Shown: positions 22,701-33,133, counted from the first letter of the stretch. The stretch: DNA of 64,000 nt from Cyclina sinensis (GCA_012932295.1 JAAONU010000006.1:16942904-17006903), one strand, 5' to 3'. Translations and numbers: made by a program. Notes: generated by a model not told the origin, from the letters alone.

Positions 22701-23127
22701 ATAGAAATCTTATCAAAGTCCCTTTTTTGCTAAAAATGATATTTAAAAGTTTGCATATGAGTCAAATATGATATACTCTGCAGTATGCATAAATAATTTA
22801 TTCAATTAATCATATTATGCTGCTGAAATTAGTTGATTCCTGTAATGAAAAAGTTGATTCCGGTATATTTTGGTCAGAAAGTAGATTCCGGTATTCATTG
22901 ATACCGTAAAAACTTACATAAGTTTCTGAAGATAATGACAAATTAAGTGGATAGAAGTAATCACTGAGCGAGAATTTGAATGTGTTCGTGTATTTCAAGT
23001 AACTATTATTTTTCTGGCAAAATACCTTCCAGGACGGAATCTGATTTAGAACATTACCTGCTGATCTTCCTCTGCGAGAAACTCCACGTCCACGTCCTCG
23101 TCCACGACCCCTACCTCTCCCTCGCAT
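13972..23127 (-). CDS. RGG-rich, vWA-domain protein (Ro60/TROVE-like layout)
   Basis: Nine coding exons on the minus strand: 23058-23127, 21979-22200, 21191-21444, 20531-20677, 18269-18492, 17709-17957, 17189-17363, 16145-16296 and 13972-14272. They total 1,794 nt, i.e. 597 residues plus stop. All introns are GT-AG and every phase closes. Residues 1-32 are Arg/Gly repeats (RGRGRG..., then GGRGGRRGG across the first intron), a typical RNA-binding low-complexity tail. Residues about 95-390 are predominantly helical and charged, with LAAAWARHDYDLAEAFLKN and WKKLADICHFHPK. Residues about 393-565 form a von Willebrand A domain with a complete metal site: D401-x-S403-x-S405 (GDASGSM), T461/T462 (GGGTTPA) and D485 (VVTDEEE). 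A helical region followed by a C-terminal vWA domain matches the plan of Ro60-type proteins, which suggests a cytoplasmic RNA-protein role. The TROVE assignment is inference and no gene symbol is given. A CSC motif (492-494) in the vWA domain is unusual. The start is the first ATG, directly preceding the RGG tract. Confidence 0.93.
14640..15975. repeat. Minisatellite in intron 8 of the vWA gene
   Basis: About 39 copies of 31-35 bp units built from CAGTCACAGACAATGATCAC plus AGATGCACACGCATG, GGCTATACATCCATA or AGCTGTACATCCATA. A shorter variant lacks CACA (CAGTCAGACAATG). The array occupies most of the 1,872-bp intron (14273-16144). Open frames at 15210-15714 are products of the repeat. Confidence 0.95.
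16766..17110. repeat. GACA microsatellite plus 78-bp tandem repeat in intron 7
   Basis: A (AGAC)n run at about 16768-16797 is followed by four near-identical 78-bp units starting at about 16799, 16877, 16955 and 17033. Each contains GGGATGTA, CAGACAAAACTGCAATTAAT and TCTCTTATCAGATATAAATA. The near identity implies very recent duplication. The array ends about 80 bp before exon 7. Confidence 0.95.
18616..19573. mobile_element. pogo/Tigger-like MITE in intron 4
   Basis: Terminal inverted repeats of about 24 bp: left CAGTAAAACCTCAATAATGA, right (reverse complement) CAGTAAAAACTCACGATGCG, both continuing GACCA. The element is flanked by TA on both sides (18614-18615 and 19574-19575), the target duplication of Tc1/mariner/pogo elements. 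CAGTAAAACCTC termini are characteristic of pogo/Tigger. ATTGAGTTGGTC motifs recur at both ends (18670-18690 and 19440-19555) as subterminal repeats. The element is 958 bp with no transposase frame, hence non-autonomous. Confidence 0.8.
19733..20163. mobile_element. TTAA-flanked MITE in intron 4
   Basis: The left end is AGGGGCTGTGCTCCAGATGA. The right end in reverse complement is AGAGGCTGTACTCCAGATTT. TTAA flanks both sides (19729-19732 and 20164-20167), the piggyBac-type target duplication. Length is 431 bp. The middle (19948-20028) holds a tRNA-like stretch, with GATGGTGGTGACAGTAAGAG resembling an A box and AGTTCAAATCAGG resembling a B box. No coding capacity. Confidence 0.75.
22471..22900. 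mobile_element. Fold-back element in intron 1 of the vWA gene
   Basis: The left arm (22471-22518) begins CAATGAATACCGGAATCGAC and repeats TATACCGGAATCGACTT. The right arm (22851-22900) is its reverse complement, with about 48 bp of inverted repeat. TACCGGAATC occurs three times on the left and GATTCCGGTA twice on the right, so the termini themselves contain short repeats. No transposase frame and no clear target duplication. Confidence 0.7.
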
Positions 23128-23208
23128 TTTGTATTAGAATATTAACAACTCAGACAAGTTAACACTGAATCTGATAATAACAAAATTTCACAACTCAATA
23201 AGTTAATG

Positions 23209-25521
23209 GCGTGTGCCTAAAGTACGTAAAGTATACTTTTTGGCGTAAAGAGGCGTAAAGTATTATAAAGGCGGCGTAAAGTATTATGAACCCGGCGTAA
23301 AGTATTAAATAGAATGAAGAAATACAGATTAAAGTTTCATTTCATTAGTAATATGCATTTTTACTTAAAAAATAATTACAAATGGATTTTAAAATGTAAA
23401 CAAGGTCCAGAATTTCAAATATTTTTTGTAAATAAGTATTATAAACGCTGCAAAAAGTATCAAGAACCCGGCGTAAAGTATTAAATAGAATGACGAAATA
23501 CAGATTAAAGTTTCAATTTATTAGTTATATACATTTTTACTAAAAAATAATTTAAACATGCATTTTAAAATGTAAACAAAGTCCAGATTTTCAAATAATT
23601 TTCGCAAATAAGTATTATAAACGCGGCGTAAAGTATTATGAACTCGGCGTAAAGTATATTGAACTCGGCGTAAAGTATTGAATAGAATGAAGAAATACAG
23701 ATTAAAGTTTCATTACATTAGTAATATGCATTTTTAATGCAATAAAAGGTTACTACAAATGGATTTTAAAATATAAACAAGGCCCAGAATTGCAAATATT
23801 TTTCGTGGCGTAAAGTATTATGAACTCGGCGTAAAGTATTATGAACTCGGCGTAAAGTATTAAATAGAATGACGAAATACCGATTAAAGTTTCATTTCAT
23901 TAGTTATATGCATTTTTACTTAAAAATATAAAAGTCCAGATTTTCAGATTTTCAAATAATTTTCGCAAGTAAGTATTATAAACGCGGCGTAAAGTATTAT
24001 GAACTCGGTGTAAAGTATATTGAACCCGGCGTAAAGTATTGAATAGTATGAAGAAATACAGATAAAACGTTCATTTCCTTAGTAACATGCATTTTTACTG
24101 CAATAAAAGGTAACTACAAATGGATTTTAAAATATAAACAAGGCCCAGATTTGCAAATATTTTTCGTGGCGTAAAGTATTATGAACTCGGCGTAAAGTAT
24201 ATTGAACCCGACGTAAAGTATTAAATAGAATGAAGAAATACAGATTAAAGTTTCATTTCATTGGTAAAATGCATTTTAACTGCAATAAAAGGTAACTACA
24301 AATGGATTTTAAAATATAAACAAGGTCCAGAATTGCAGACATAATTTGGTGCAATCTTTCCTGCAGGAACCACATGGAAATTCCTTCTTACGTGACTTTC
24401 CTTGCGCCATTATTTAAATGCACAATACACACATTACACAACGCTGAAACACTAGGTTTTAACTGATAAATTCAAAATATTTTAACACTGAACACACTCC
24501 GATATCTGTAATGAAGAGGTAAAATTACACTCAATTATTATATAATGCACCCAATAATCCACAATATTACACATCTAATAACTCAATGAAGTCCGATATA
24601 TAACTTTGCATTAAAGCTATAAAATATACAATTGAGGACAATATCCTTTAAATTTAAAGAAGAGGGTTGAACATGAATTAACACTGATTGGTCATTCATA
24701 AATTGCAAATGTTACCAATGATATTGTCGGTTTCATACCATCAGTAACTACCTGATAAGTAAGTCCTGATTAACTGTTATTAACAGAATACATCATTGTT
24801 TGCTGTTGACTGATTCCTTAGTTGACAAGGACAAACAACGCCTAATTCAATCATAAAACATCAAATAAAAATTAAAAGTGTGACAATAACAGAATTAACA
24901 GTCTCACAAATGTAATTTGATTATCCATTTGTCCTTGAGCAATATATCGGCAAACCATCAGCGCCAATTAACTAGATATTGATAATAACAGGATTAGCAA
25001 CTGAGCGCGAAAAGAGGTGAGAAATACAAAACAAAAGATGAGACACTTTATCTTATGTACAATAAATTGTATTAACTCACCAAAAAACAACCCAACATAA
25101 ATATTTAATTACTAATTAATCTAATAATATTTCTTGTTTATCGAAGAAATGGAAATCACAATTCTTAGAAGCATAAAAAGAAAATTACTTAAAATTAATG
25201 ATACTTTTGATGGTCAGCAATAAAAAGTCTATTTAATTGATTTAAAATAACATACAAAACCAAATTAATGAGTAATCGTGCAACAGTTTATCTTATTTTT
25301 GTCTTATGGAGATCCAATTAAATGATTCATACATTTCAATATTCACTTGTAATTATATTTTTTAAGTAAAAATGCATGTAACTAATGAAATGAAACTTTA
25401 ATCTGTATTTCGTCCGTCTATATATTACTATACACCGGGTTCATGATACTTTACGCCGCCTTTGTAATACTTTACGCCTCTTTACGCCAAAAAGTATACT
25501 TTACGTACTTTAGGTACTCCG
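23209..25521. mobile_element. hAT-like non-autonomous element upstream of the vWA gene
   Basis: The termini are inverted copies: CCTAAAGTACGTAAAGTATA continuing through TTTTTGGCGTAAAGAGGCGT on the left (23216 on), and the reverse complement on the right (25400-25514). Similarity extends over about 150-190 bp. The element is bounded by an 8-bp direct repeat AGTTAATG at 23201-23208 and 25522-25529, as expected for hAT. GGCGTAAAGTATTAT motifs recur through the left half like subterminal transposase-binding repeats. No long open frame. Its left edge is 81 bp upstream of the gene's ATG. Confidence 0.8.
23250..24335. repeat. ~180-bp tandem array inside the hAT-like element
   Basis: GAAATACAGATTAAAGTTTC recurs at about 23321, 23498, 23693, 23875, 24053 and 24235, a step of 177-195 bp. 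Each unit ends with two or three copies of CTCGGCGTAAAGTAT. This is an internal amplification of the element's terminal region; only one such block is present at the right end. Confidence 0.9.
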
Positions 25522-25529
25522 AGTTAATG

Positions 25530-26400
25530 CTATGCACAGTGGCTTCAGAAACGAGTGGCCTAGCGTGAACTAGGTGTCAAAGCATTAAATATTCAATCTA
25601 CTCCCGTGTCACTGCTGGAATTTAGTGTCCGTTTATTTCTCATTGACACTACTGTTTATATAGGTTTCAAGTTGCACAACATGTACAAAATACTGTCAAC
25701 ATTGGGTCTTATAACACCTAACGGAAGTTATATCGAGACAATCCTTAATAATTTTCAACTTTATTTTGACTATAATTGATAATAAATTTTAAAAATGACT
25801 TTAATAGGTTGTTTAAAAAATATGCGAAGAATAAAAATTTCGAAATTAGGAAATCTATACAGAAAATTGTTTAAATTACTACGCACATGTTCATAAATGA
25901 CGTACCCTCTATTTATAGAACGATCGCGGTATAGTTATGTCTCTGACAACTAATTTCATCAGATTTATCCGGAATTTTGTGTCAGCAAAAAATGATTGTT
26001 AGTTGTGCAACTTACTTTATATTTAAATATAGATGTGACACGCGCAAAAAAAAAAAAAATACATGGTACAAAGTTGTTAATGGCAGATATTTTAGCATAA
26101 AGGCTTTAGACGTTGAAATTCCGACGTCTACTCTCTGTCTAAATGCGCTATACAATTTACTTATTTATTATTCAGACGCTTTTGTTTAACTTTGAAGTGC
26201 ATGCAGTTGACCTGAGTTAACGTAATAGTGCACATCTTATTATTACACGAACACCTGCATGTAAAAATATTACTTGTATTTACTTTTACATTTTATTGCT
26301 TTTAAAGACTTACCGCCACGGGCGTCTTAATTGGTGTTTAAATTTTTTCTGCCCTTCTATGTAGGATATAATGTAAACCCGCCTGGGATTTATCTAAGCC
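25530..26400. other. Single-copy DNA, possible distal promoter region
   Basis: No gene is recognised. At 25898-25917 a TGACGT (CRE-like) site lies next to the palindromic TATA-like CTATTTATAG, so either strand could use it. No linked coding exon could be shown. Confidence 0.3.
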
Positions 26401-26423
26401 TAACAATAGCAGCGGTTCATAGA

Positions 26424-26639
26424 TCATTGACAGGTGGCTTCAAGACTCTTGTTAGATAATGAAAATTGATTTCCACAAAACCAGTCTGCGTTCACTGTCA
26501 TAATTAAAGAAGTGATAACGTACAATCCGTTTGCAATACTGGTCATGCAATAGAGAAAAATCATGAAAAATGTTGCAAGTTCATACTTATCAGGTAATTT
26601 CGACTTGAATGATGTCCAAAGCTGCAACACTGATTTCAA
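26424..26639 (-). pseudogene. Membrane-protein-like exon, probably degraded
   Basis: A 71-codon minus-strand frame contains a long hydrophobic segment (about residues 22-49: ATFFMIFLYC... to ...ITSLIMTV) followed by NADWFCGNQFSLSNKSLEATC and a stop. A diverged paralogue lies at about 37809-37950. There the same codons read WFCGYKLS, a stop, then SHKIQEASCQW, so coding-like similarity is kept while that copy is broken. The stop here falls where the paralogue has Trp, so this copy may also be inactivated. A SINE sits directly upstream (26650-26936). The family is not recognised. Confidence 0.35.
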
Positions 26640-26649
26640 GATATTAGTA

Positions 26650-26936
26650 TTTGTCTATATTTGAGTTTATTTATTGTCGGTACCGGTTGCTCATATGACC
26701 GACGCCCCGCTGAAGAGATTCGTTATTTTATGCTGATGGGGTAGTGCATTTACAGAAAGCATCCCATTCCAGAGACACTCCTGGTTCTCTTGCATGCTCA
26801 GCACTGATACATGGGAGCTCGGTTTAGCGTCTCATCCGAAAGACTATTAGTAATGTTAGTAGAGGAGCGGGGGATCAAACTTGGATCCCCTGGTTTACCA
26901 GTCCAGCGCGTTACCACTGGACCACATCCGCCCCCG
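26650..26936 (-). mobile_element. Complete tRNA-derived SINE
   Basis: Read on the minus strand, the element starts GGGGGCGGATGTGGTCCAGT. It has an A-box region (TGGTCCAGTGGTAACGCGC, 26902-26922) and a B-box-like GTTTGATCC, followed by a central segment with GTCTTTCGGATGAGACGC and an AT-rich tail. A perfect 11-bp direct repeat, AGATATTAGTA, flanks it at 26639-26649 and 26937-26947, the hallmark of target-primed insertion. The intact target duplication makes this a well-preserved copy. Confidence 0.88.
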
Positions 26937-26947
26937 AGATATTAGTA

Positions 26948-29900
26948 ATTAAATGACCTTTATTTATACTGTTACATTTGTGGCTTTCCCACTTGCTTGG
27001 TTGCTCAGATATAAAATAATGCGATGAAGCGTACTTCTTGAGCTATAAATGTCAGAAAGTTTTTCACATCTTTACTTTTCGTGTTCATATTGCATAATTT
27101 GAATGGTTTTTTTACTGTATTTTTTTCTGTTGATTATTATTCAATTTTTAACAGATAGTGTTTAAAACGTAAAGTAGGAGAAACGCTGTTTACTAAACTA
27201 TGTTAATTATTAAACCACCTTACAATATTTGATATTCAATATCAATCTCCCACGCAGTGATCTCCCCTTATAGGATTAGATCTCTGCCGTCACAATATTT
27301 TCGTCAAGATTTTTTTTCAATTTTGATTTTTTAAAAAAAGTAAACACGGTTTTGCTAATGTTTCAAGACTGTAAGGTATTAGATGTGAACTAAAATAAAA
27401 AATAATTTCGGAGACTTTAGAAGAGAATAATTTTTAAAATCGCATCGTTTATTTCAAAACAATATGACCGCTTTTGAAAAAGAAATCATTCAAGTAACCA
27501 GTTTGCCTCCACTACTGTACTAAAGTTCTTTTTTAACAGAAATGAAATTTTGTCAATCATATCGGCAGACTTGATACCAGAGCTCAAATTATAGTGTCGC
27601 TGTTTCTCACAGATAAAACAATTTTCTAACGGTTTCTTTGGCGTATCCGCCATCTTGACACAATCATGTGATAAGACCATCATCACGTGATTCGTGTGAA
27701 GGCAGTGGTTACTGAGCGTAGCGTAACCGGTGCGCGGAGTTTGATTCAATATCGATTACTAGACGTCTACATAATGTTTATCATTCAGAATATATTTCTT
27801 GCGTTTCCGTGTTGCAGAAGTCTGTGGAACAGAACAGAATAGAAGACAGCTAACCATTAATTATGAACTAAGCGTAGCAAAACATTATTATAAATAACAG
27901 ATAAACAAAAATCCATGCACATGTCAGTGCATTACAATAAAATAAGATATTTATCATTTTATTGTAGGACTGTGTTCAAGTGTTTATGGATTCATGAAAA
28001 CTGAAAAATGTCAAATTTCAGCGATTGAAATTGCTTAAGGTCTTAAAAAGCATTGCTGGAGATAACTAGCACGTGAAGGCGTATTGTCTCATCATTAATG
28101 TAAACAAATAAAAAAAATTAATGACCAAGAAAAACTTCGATGAATATCCCTTTTCTATGAAAGTTTACCATTATGTTGTTCATCAAAAATTAACATTCAT
28201 AAAGTAAAGACGATTGAATCAAGTAATGTATCAAGTATTAGTGAGGTATGTGATGTTTGCTGTAAGCTTGTAGTTGGACATTCAGGAGTTAATTCACGAA
28301 GCTGTAAATTCAGTTAGAAGTCAGAGACTTCCGGTATTGAATGAAGTGTTTTTCCTTAATGTAAATTCATAATATCATAATTTAGTAATATTCATAATAC
28401 CTCATTATTTTAATTATCTCATGTATGCCCAACTAAGAAATAGCCAATTTCACGGACGTCGACCTGAATGAGTCTGTACAATATGCGATAGTCAAGAAAT
28501 ATCTTTGGCGCTGTATTAGAGCAACCGAAAAACGACAATAATAATAGCTGTACTCGTTAATTCAGGAAGTCTTAAGCTATGAATATTGATATAGTTAGTC
28601 TATTACTAGATGTTACAGATTACCATGACATTTCTCTCATCATGAAGTGGCAGGGGTATATTGCGTGATCGGAGAGAATTTATTCGACAGAGAATTAAAT
28701 GTCTAGTCTGTTTGAATATGTTTTCAGTAGATTGAAAATGTAATGATTGCCCGATTTATCCAGAAATGGTATCAATGAGGGCTATCAATGTTTTCAGGAA
28801 TGTAAATAGTTTGTGAAAACATATGGAAGAAAGTGCAGAACTTAATTCAAGGCTATAGGACGAGAACACTAAAAATACTAGTAGGTATTTTACAGATCTG
28901 AGAGGATTTCAGAAATCTTGGTCTGTCTAAATAAGGTGTAACGGCGGAAAGTTATCAAAATGTTTCCTAAAATGACTTATGGTGATAACATGCATGAATA
29001 AACTCTGAACGAATAAACAGTGTTAAAATAAATAGTTAAAATAAATAGTTAAAGTAAATAGTTAAAATAGATAGTTAAATGTAGTTGCTCTTTTAAAACT
29101 AAATTGAGTGAGGAATATGTATTTGCGAGTTATGGTATGTCTTTGCTTTTCCAGAAAGAATAAAATGTTGAATCATACACTACAGTTTAGAAATTTTAGA
29201 GACTTAGTGTAAAAGACATTAATATCATAACGCTCTAGATAGAAACCCGTGCAAGTGTTGCTTACACATGGAAGCACGGTGGTAATTATACAGCAGATAA
29301 TAATGTTCTATTGATTTGACTTCTTTCCGGACACAGGTGCGGACAAATGAAGAGATAGATAAAGGCGTACCAAAGGAATCCAGGACATTACGAACAGATC
29401 CCTGGATTTTCAAACGTGTCCGCTATATATGTCACGGCACGGAATGCAAGAATGGGTCTAATTGACCTTTTTTTCTTCACTTTTTTGCATTTCTGAAATC
29501 TGTAACATGTAAGCAGTAAGCTCGAGAAAACTTTAGAAGGGAATCTTCAAAACTCTCGAAGTTATGCCATTTTCTTTAAGTATAAGCATAAATACATTCA
29601 ACATTGTGACATATCATGTTGACGTCTTCTCAATCGATCATTAGTGTTATTTTGTTTAGATAGTTAATAATAGGGCAATAAAAGCTTTAAGATTAAACAG
29701 AAAAAAAGCATCTGCTTTAAAGTTTCTGTTTTGTTTAAAAAAATGTTTCTGTATGTCTTGTGCAATTCTAACTTAGGTTATTAAACGCGTTGCCTAGCAA
29801 CCAAAGAAATTTTAATATTTACCTTTTTTCAGGTTTCAATGTCAGATAATTTTTATTCAACAGTCTGTGCATGATTATTTCTCCCATATTTTCTTGAAAC

Positions 29901-31050
29901 AGAATTTTAAGGCTTTCTTGATTGAGTTTATATGCAAAACGTTTAGTAATTCAGAAACTCCAATGTTTTGGAAGGTCTCTACATACATTCATTGGTAGTA
30001 ATAAACACAGCTTTGAGATAAAGCAGACTAAAAGGCAATGTATAACAACTTTTATATTCATGTGTAACAAAGTAGGCACAGACCTAAATGGTAATAAACA
30101 GTCCAAGTTTTCTTTCAGATTAAAAGAAAATAAAAAAAAGTTCATAGTCATGTTTCCTAGTAACCACAGAATATTATATTATACGTGTATTATAACAGTG
30201 CTACCCGCGAGGCTTATTTCTTGAACAGGGGCAGTTACAGAAGGTGTCCACCAGATTCCACAGAAAGTTAAATGCAGGGTTTTTTCAATGTTTTTTCACA
30301 ATATGTCGAGCCATTATTTCAGTTTTCATTACCTTTACAGTATTTTTTGCACATTTTAGGAATGTGGGAGTGAGGGCAGGTGCGGGGTTCCGACGGAGCC
30401 TCAATATTGTCGAGATGTGTGATCATTCTATTAAACTTTATCAAATATTTACCTAGAGAGTATTTACTACGAAAATCAAGCCTAAAGTTAAATTCATTTG
30501 GTCTGTTTTTAGACGCAGGTGTTCCCATATGTTGTTTCTAGACCCTTTTTTTGAGAACTTACGATGCTCATATATCAGCAACATAGAACAGAATAACTCA
30601 AACTTGCGCACTTTATTCTACAAAACCATTCACCTGCTTTTTAATAGTATAATAGTAAATACTAAATGAATGTTTAGATATTTGGATATTAGAAGTGATT
30701 CTTTACAAAAATGTTAGTATAAAAGTTCATAAATATCATTAACATTTGAACTTATGATGTTATGTATTTTATTCTCGTAAACGTTTGTCATTAACAAAAA
30801 CTAATATTCACTGTACCGAACTATTCAAAGCTGTGCAGACATCACGGGACAACTCATGTTACTGATAACTCTTTCAACCTATTAAATGTTAAATAAAAAT
30901 CGCAAATGTTAACATAATAAATGTGATTCTGTCATTCTGAGAAAATAGTTTTTTCGACATGACTTATGTGTTTATCTCTTGAGGAAAATGATAAGGCTAA
31001 ACAACTACCAAGTGTCTGCTAGAAACCTACTGAGAGGATGAGAATATAAC
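26948..31050. other. Low-complexity single-copy DNA (duplicon A body)
   Basis: Mostly AT-rich sequence without recognisable genes apart from the candidate exon at 27486-27653. A 12-bp-scale AAATAGTTA repeat lies at 29023-29075. Parts of this stretch (26950-27090 and about 30950-31010) have diverged counterparts near 37975-38110 and 40565-40640. Confidence 0.4.
27486..27653 (-). CDS. Candidate short or first coding exon, CxxC protein
   Basis: The minus strand starts CAAGATGGCGGATACGCC, an excellent initiation context. It encodes 55 residues (MADTPKKPLENCFICEKQRH...) ending NWLLE and a TGA. A CxxC pair (residues 12-15) is the only motif. The upstream 70 bases are locally CpG-rich and hold a CACGTG E-box (27684-27689), which is promoter-like in this AT-rich setting. 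The open frame extends upstream to an ATG at 27749, but 27653 has the better start context. If it is a first exon, the donor is weak (GTTACT after GCAAACTG). The protein is unrecognised. Confidence 0.3.
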   Translation of the reverse strand: MADTPKKPLENCFICEKQRHYNLSSGIKSADMIDKISFLLKKNFSTVVEANWLLE

Positions 31051-31057
31051 CAAACAT

Positions 31058-31193
31058 GCTATTGTCACAGTAAAACGGATGCTATTGTCACAGTAAAACG
31101 GATGCTATTGTCACAGTAAAACGGATTCTATTGTCACAGTAAAACGGATGCTATTGTCACAGTAAAACGGATGCTATTGTCACAGTAAAACGG
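31058..31193. repeat. 23-bp tandem repeat, six copies
   Basis: Six nearly perfect copies of a 23-bp unit (ATGCTATTGTCACAGTAAAA + CGG). Only one position varies (ATGCT/ATTCT), so the expansion is very recent. Confidence 0.96.
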
Positions 31194-31375
31194 AAAAATG
31201 AATATACAAAAGGAAGATTTATAACATTTGAATTATTTTTATTTAAAAAAAGAACAAAAGACTCTTTCGTACATTTCATACAATCATGATTTTAAGGTTG
31301 ATAAAATAAAAGCTTTATTCCTAGTTCACCGTACATGTCCTAAAAATCGCAAATATTCTAGATAAATGTGGAACA

Positions 31376-31745
31376 CATCTGTAATATTTACCTGTGTAGC
31401 ATCTGTAATATTTACCTGTGTAGCATCTGTAATATATCCCTGGGTAGCATCTGTTATATATCCCTGGGTAGCATCTGTTATATATCCCTAGGTAGCATCT
31501 GTAAAATTTCCCTGGGTAGCATCTGTAATATATCCTAGGGTAGCATCTGTAATATATCCCTGGGTAGCATCTGTAATATATCACTGGGCAGTATCTGTAA
31601 TTTATTCCCGGGTAGCATCTGTAATATATCCCTGGATAGCATCTGTAATATAACCCTGGGTAGCATCTGTAATATATCCCTGGGTAGCATCTGTAATATA
31701 TCCCTGGGCAGCATCTGTAACATATCCCTGGGTAGCATCTGCTAG
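31376..31745. repeat. 24-bp tandem repeat, ~15 copies
   Basis: Units contain TAGCATCTGTAATATATCCC + TGGG. Because 24 is divisible by three, two minus-strand frames are open (31321-31738, YYRCYPGI-type and LQMLPRDI-type repeats); these are not genes. Confidence 0.96.
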
Positions 31746-32519
31746 TTAATTTAACAAATGGGCATTTGAGCTTACTTTAACAGGTTTTGTCACTTCAAAC
31801 GGTATTAAGCTATTTATACTCATGGATTCCAGTGTTAATGGATTGATCGTTTTCTTTTTCGTTTTCGTTTCGTCGAATCGTTTTCATAACATACATGTAT
31901 AAGAAGAAATCAGTTTTATAAGATCTGTAAGAGATATGTGTCATTTTAATTAATTTCGATTTTATGTTTGATGTTTGCCTTGTCGTTTTGATGGAACAAA
32001 TCAGAATGAGAAAATGCAGACTGATTTCTTCGTACAGATTGTTTGAGGTACATGGAACAGGTATCTATGCCATAGGACACGCCTCATTCTCTGACCTCAA
32101 TCAAATATTGTCACAACTCTGAAATGAGAAACGAGATAAAATGTGTTTAAGGTTTTACCAGCCGTCCTTTAAAATTCCGGGTTTTTTTATTGCTGTTAAA
32201 TGAACGCACACTTTTCTTCACCTTTCTTCACAAATGAAGACAACAACTTTATTACAAGTTACCGTCATAAAAATTCTCTGCCAGACGCTAATAACACACT
32301 GTAAGGAATTTTCTCTGTTTTCTTAGAAAGCTTTCAGAAAAAGTATTTGGTACCCATGTGTGTAGTGTCTGATAAATAAGATCTCAATCCTCAATGAAGA
32401 TTTAAAAGGCACCTTGAAATGATGTCCCCAAAGTTGTGTCAACGACGTGCAAAAACCCTTTCCATAATCTAGTATTTCTGAGAATGACAAGAGATGAAAA
32501 AATGAGTTACTTTTCAATC

Positions 32520-32717
32520 AATTTAGCTTTGATGAAAAGTCAGAATTGGCCCTATTCCACGGGCCACTTGATTTTATATCTATAGACGGGCATAAGTGAA
32601 AGTTTTAAAAATGTTCTTGTCAGAAACCACAAGGCCTGGAATTTAGATATTTGATGTGTAAATAAAAGTAGTTGCAGTTGTACTCAGCGATAAAAAGGCC
32701 ATGATGGCCCTCTTGTC
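32520..32717 (+). mobile_element. CAAGAGGG-type element, right-end fragment
   Basis: The right terminus GGCCATGATGGCCCTCTTG (about 32699-32717) is preceded by AGTAGTTGCAGTTGTACTCA and GTCAGAAACCACAAGGCC, as in the other copies in the window. About 200 bp remain and the left part is missing. Confidence 0.7.
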
Positions 32718-32971
32718 TATTGAAACATGACGTAAATTACGGATGTTCCCAAAAAACACGCACATTATGTTTTGGATATCAAGTGAACCCAAGATCACCT
32801 TCAGAAAACAGATTTATAATTCCACAATCTATTTTCAGATTTATCCAGAAACTATTTACCCTTATTGATTCGTAAAAAAATATATATATATTTTCTGTGA
32901 GAAGCGTACCACTTCTTGTCCTTGAAATACTGTACACCCCTCATATACAATGTGTTGTTTTTTACTTTCAG

Positions 32972-33133
32972 ACAGATTTCCTTTCCTTAGTCAAGAAATG
33001 CTTTCCAGATAATTCATTTGATGATTTGCAATGCTATAAAATCTATCCTTGGGGAGAGAGAACACAGAATAAGCTTTTGCTATATTTGAAACATCAATTT
33101 TTAGATTTTAGATCAACAATTCTACAAAAATGA
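32972..33133 (+). CDS. Candidate terminal coding exon
   Basis: A strong acceptor (TGTTTTTTACTTTCAG) precedes a phase-0 frame of 53 residues starting TDFLSLVKKCFPDNSFDD and containing CYKIYPWGERTQ, ending in TGA. Residue composition is protein-like rather than AT-driven. The last 9 or so codons overlap a local tandem duplication (33106-33265). No upstream exon on the plus strand could be matched, and the family is not recognised. It could be a remnant of a gene in duplicon A. Confidence 0.3.
   Translation, partial: TDFLSLVKKCFPDNSFDDLQCYKIYPWGERTQNKLLLYLKHQFLDFRSTILQK

Noticed and set aside
26869..26936. Functional tRNA gene on the minus strand
   Set aside because: It is the head of a 287-bp SINE with target duplications, not a free tRNA.
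31321..31738. Minus-strand YYRCYPGI and LQMLPRDI frames
   Set aside because: Products of a 24-bp tandem repeat.
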